This document shows positions 63,186-64,000 of a stretch of DNA of 64,000 nt, one piece after another. The position numbers were made by a program, and so were the translations under genes. A model generated the notes under the pieces. That model had not been told where the DNA came from, ran no database searches, and saw only the letters and a list, made by a program, of their open reading frames with translations. Origin of the DNA: Sinimarinibacterium flocculans (lineage in GTDB: Bacteria; Pseudomonadota; Gammaproteobacteria; Nevskiales; Nevskiaceae); NCBI RefSeq assembly GCF_003201205.1, contig NZ_QICN01000004.1:248001-312000 (forward strand), given 5' to 3'. Numbering within the stretch: the first letter of the stretch is position 1; every line of letters starts with the position of its first letter.

Positions 63186-64000
63186 ATGAACTGGCTGCGA
63201 CTTACCGGCATCGTCTGCCTCACTGCGGGGATCAGTGCCTGCGCGAGCAGCGACTTCGGCGGACCGATCTCCGGCGGCGACCGGGACAACCTGTCGCCGG
63301 CGGAACGCAGGCTGCAGGCGGTCGAGTCGCGCGTCGCCGAGCTGTCGCGGCGGCTCGATGCCGTCAACCTGACCGGCATGGACCAGGAGAACCTGCGTCT
63401 GCGCGACGACCTGCGTTCACTGCGCGGCGAGCTGGAACGGCTGCGCTACGACGTCGACCAGATCCAGAAGCGCGCCCGCGACCAGTACATGGATCTCGAC
63501 CGCCGCCTGCAGCGCCTCGAAGGCGGTGCCCCGGCCACCGTGGGCGGAACCGGCGGTTTTGCGCCGCTGCCGTCGACCGGCGCCCGCGTCGAAGCCAGCG
63601 GTACGGTGACGACGCCGGCTGCGGGAGCCGTCACGCCGCCGGCCGCGGCGGGAGGCGAGCGCGTAGCCGCCCCGGTGACGATTTCCTCGGGCTCGGGGGC
63701 TTCGCCGGAGGAAGAAGGCGCCTACCTGACCGCGTTCGACGCGCTCAAGAACGGCAAGTACGACGATGCGATCCGCGGTTTTCGCAGCCTGCTCGAGAAG
63801 TGGCCGCGCGGGCGCTACGCCGACAATGCGCTGTACTGGAGCGGTGAGGCCTACTACGTGAAGCGCGACTACCGTTCGGCGCTCGGTGCCTTCCAGGCCG
63901 TGCTGCAGCGCTTTCCGGACAGCCCCAAGGGTCCGGACGCGATGCTCAAGGTCGGGCTGTCGCAAATCGAGCTGAACCAGCAGGCCGAAGGCCGCGCGAC
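63186..64000 (+). CDS. cpoB: Cell division coordinator CpoB (YbgF), 3' end beyond the window
   Basis: The visible 271 residues hold an N-terminal signal sequence, a coiled-coil trimerisation part (about 36-115), a Gly/Ala/Pro linker and the start of the TPR domain (YLTAFDALKNGKYDDAIRGF, then YADNALYWSGEAYY). The signal ends in GISAC, which fits a lipobox, whereas CpoB of E. coli is a soluble periplasmic protein. It couples peptidoglycan synthesis and Tol action. The frame is open at the right edge. Confidence 0.93.
   Translation, partial: MNWLRLTGIVCLTAGISACASSDFGGPISGGDRDNLSPAERRLQAVESRVAELSRRLDAVNLTGMDQENLRLRDDLRSLRGELERLRYDVDQIQKRARDQYMDLDRRLQRLEGGAPATVGGTGGFAPLPSTGARVEASGTVTTPAAGAVTPPAAAGGERVAAPVTISSGSGASPEEEGAYLTAFDALKNGKYDDAIRGFRSLLEKWPRGRYADNALYWSGEAYYVKRDYRSALGAFQAVLQRFPDSPKGPDAMLKVGLSQIELNQQAEGRA

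Overview
The window is high-GC chromosomal DNA from a Gram-negative proteobacterium, most likely a gammaproteobacterium. The evidence is a complete Tol-Pal operon, yebC-ruvCAB, a full System I cytochrome c maturation operon (ccmABCDEFGHI), sucA-sucB-lpd, and several OmpA, YfaZ and lipoprotein-type envelope proteins. The many acyl-CoA enzymes, the ketone carboxylase and the acyclic-terpene-type carboxylase suggest a hydrocarbon- or isoprenoid-degrading lineage such as Nevskiales/Solimonadaceae. That placement is an inference from gene content only.

Region 1 (about 230-7533, + strand) is a defence island. ParD, ParE, HsdR, a 54-residue miniprotein, HsdM, HsdS and a DUF6933 protein are read in one direction, and every junction overlaps by 1 to 8 bases. 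The miniprotein resembles only the C-terminal tail of a ParD antitoxin and sits exactly between hsdR and hsdM. The island ends 5 bases before prpF, which stands without the other methylcitrate-cycle genes.

Region 2 (8737-12517, - strand) reads thiolase, low-molecular-weight tyrosine phosphatase, fructosamine-kinase-like protein and a glucosylglycerol-phosphate phosphatase (StpA-type).

Region 3 (12646-24317, + strand) holds an SDR, a medium-chain reductase, a large MalT/LAL-type LuxR activator, a three-subunit acetone/acetophenone-type carboxylase and an acetoacetate-CoA ligase. The logic is ketone plus CO2 to beta-keto acid, then CoA ester, then thiolysis by the nearby thiolase. A shared 13-base motif stands before the reductase and before the carboxylase.

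Region 4 (24429-32289) holds a PECR-like SDR, an NTF2-fold protein, a TetR repressor and a carboxyltransferase, acyl-CoA dehydrogenase, hydratase, biotin carboxylase set. The order is that of atuCDEF (geranyl-CoA carboxylase), closed by a strong bidirectional terminator. Together with region 3 this could be an isoprenoid and methyl-ketone catabolic zone.

Region 5 (32366-37604) has an OmpA protein with thrombospondin-type-3 repeats, a large lipoprotein, an acyl-CoA dehydrogenase with a decayed second copy of its 3' end, and folD. Region 6 (37694-44621) is ccmA to ccmI. Region 7 (44665-54980) has a MaoC-type dehydratase, galU, sucA and sucB, then three extra genes (methyltransferase, AraC regulator, a protein with a diiron-like ligand pattern) before lpd. 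Region 8 (55018-64000) has a YfaZ-type outer membrane protein, yebC, ruvCAB, ybgC, tolQRAB, pal and a cpoB cut by the window edge. No rRNA, tRNA, CRISPR array or insertion sequence was recognised, and no gene-free gap exceeds 300 bases.
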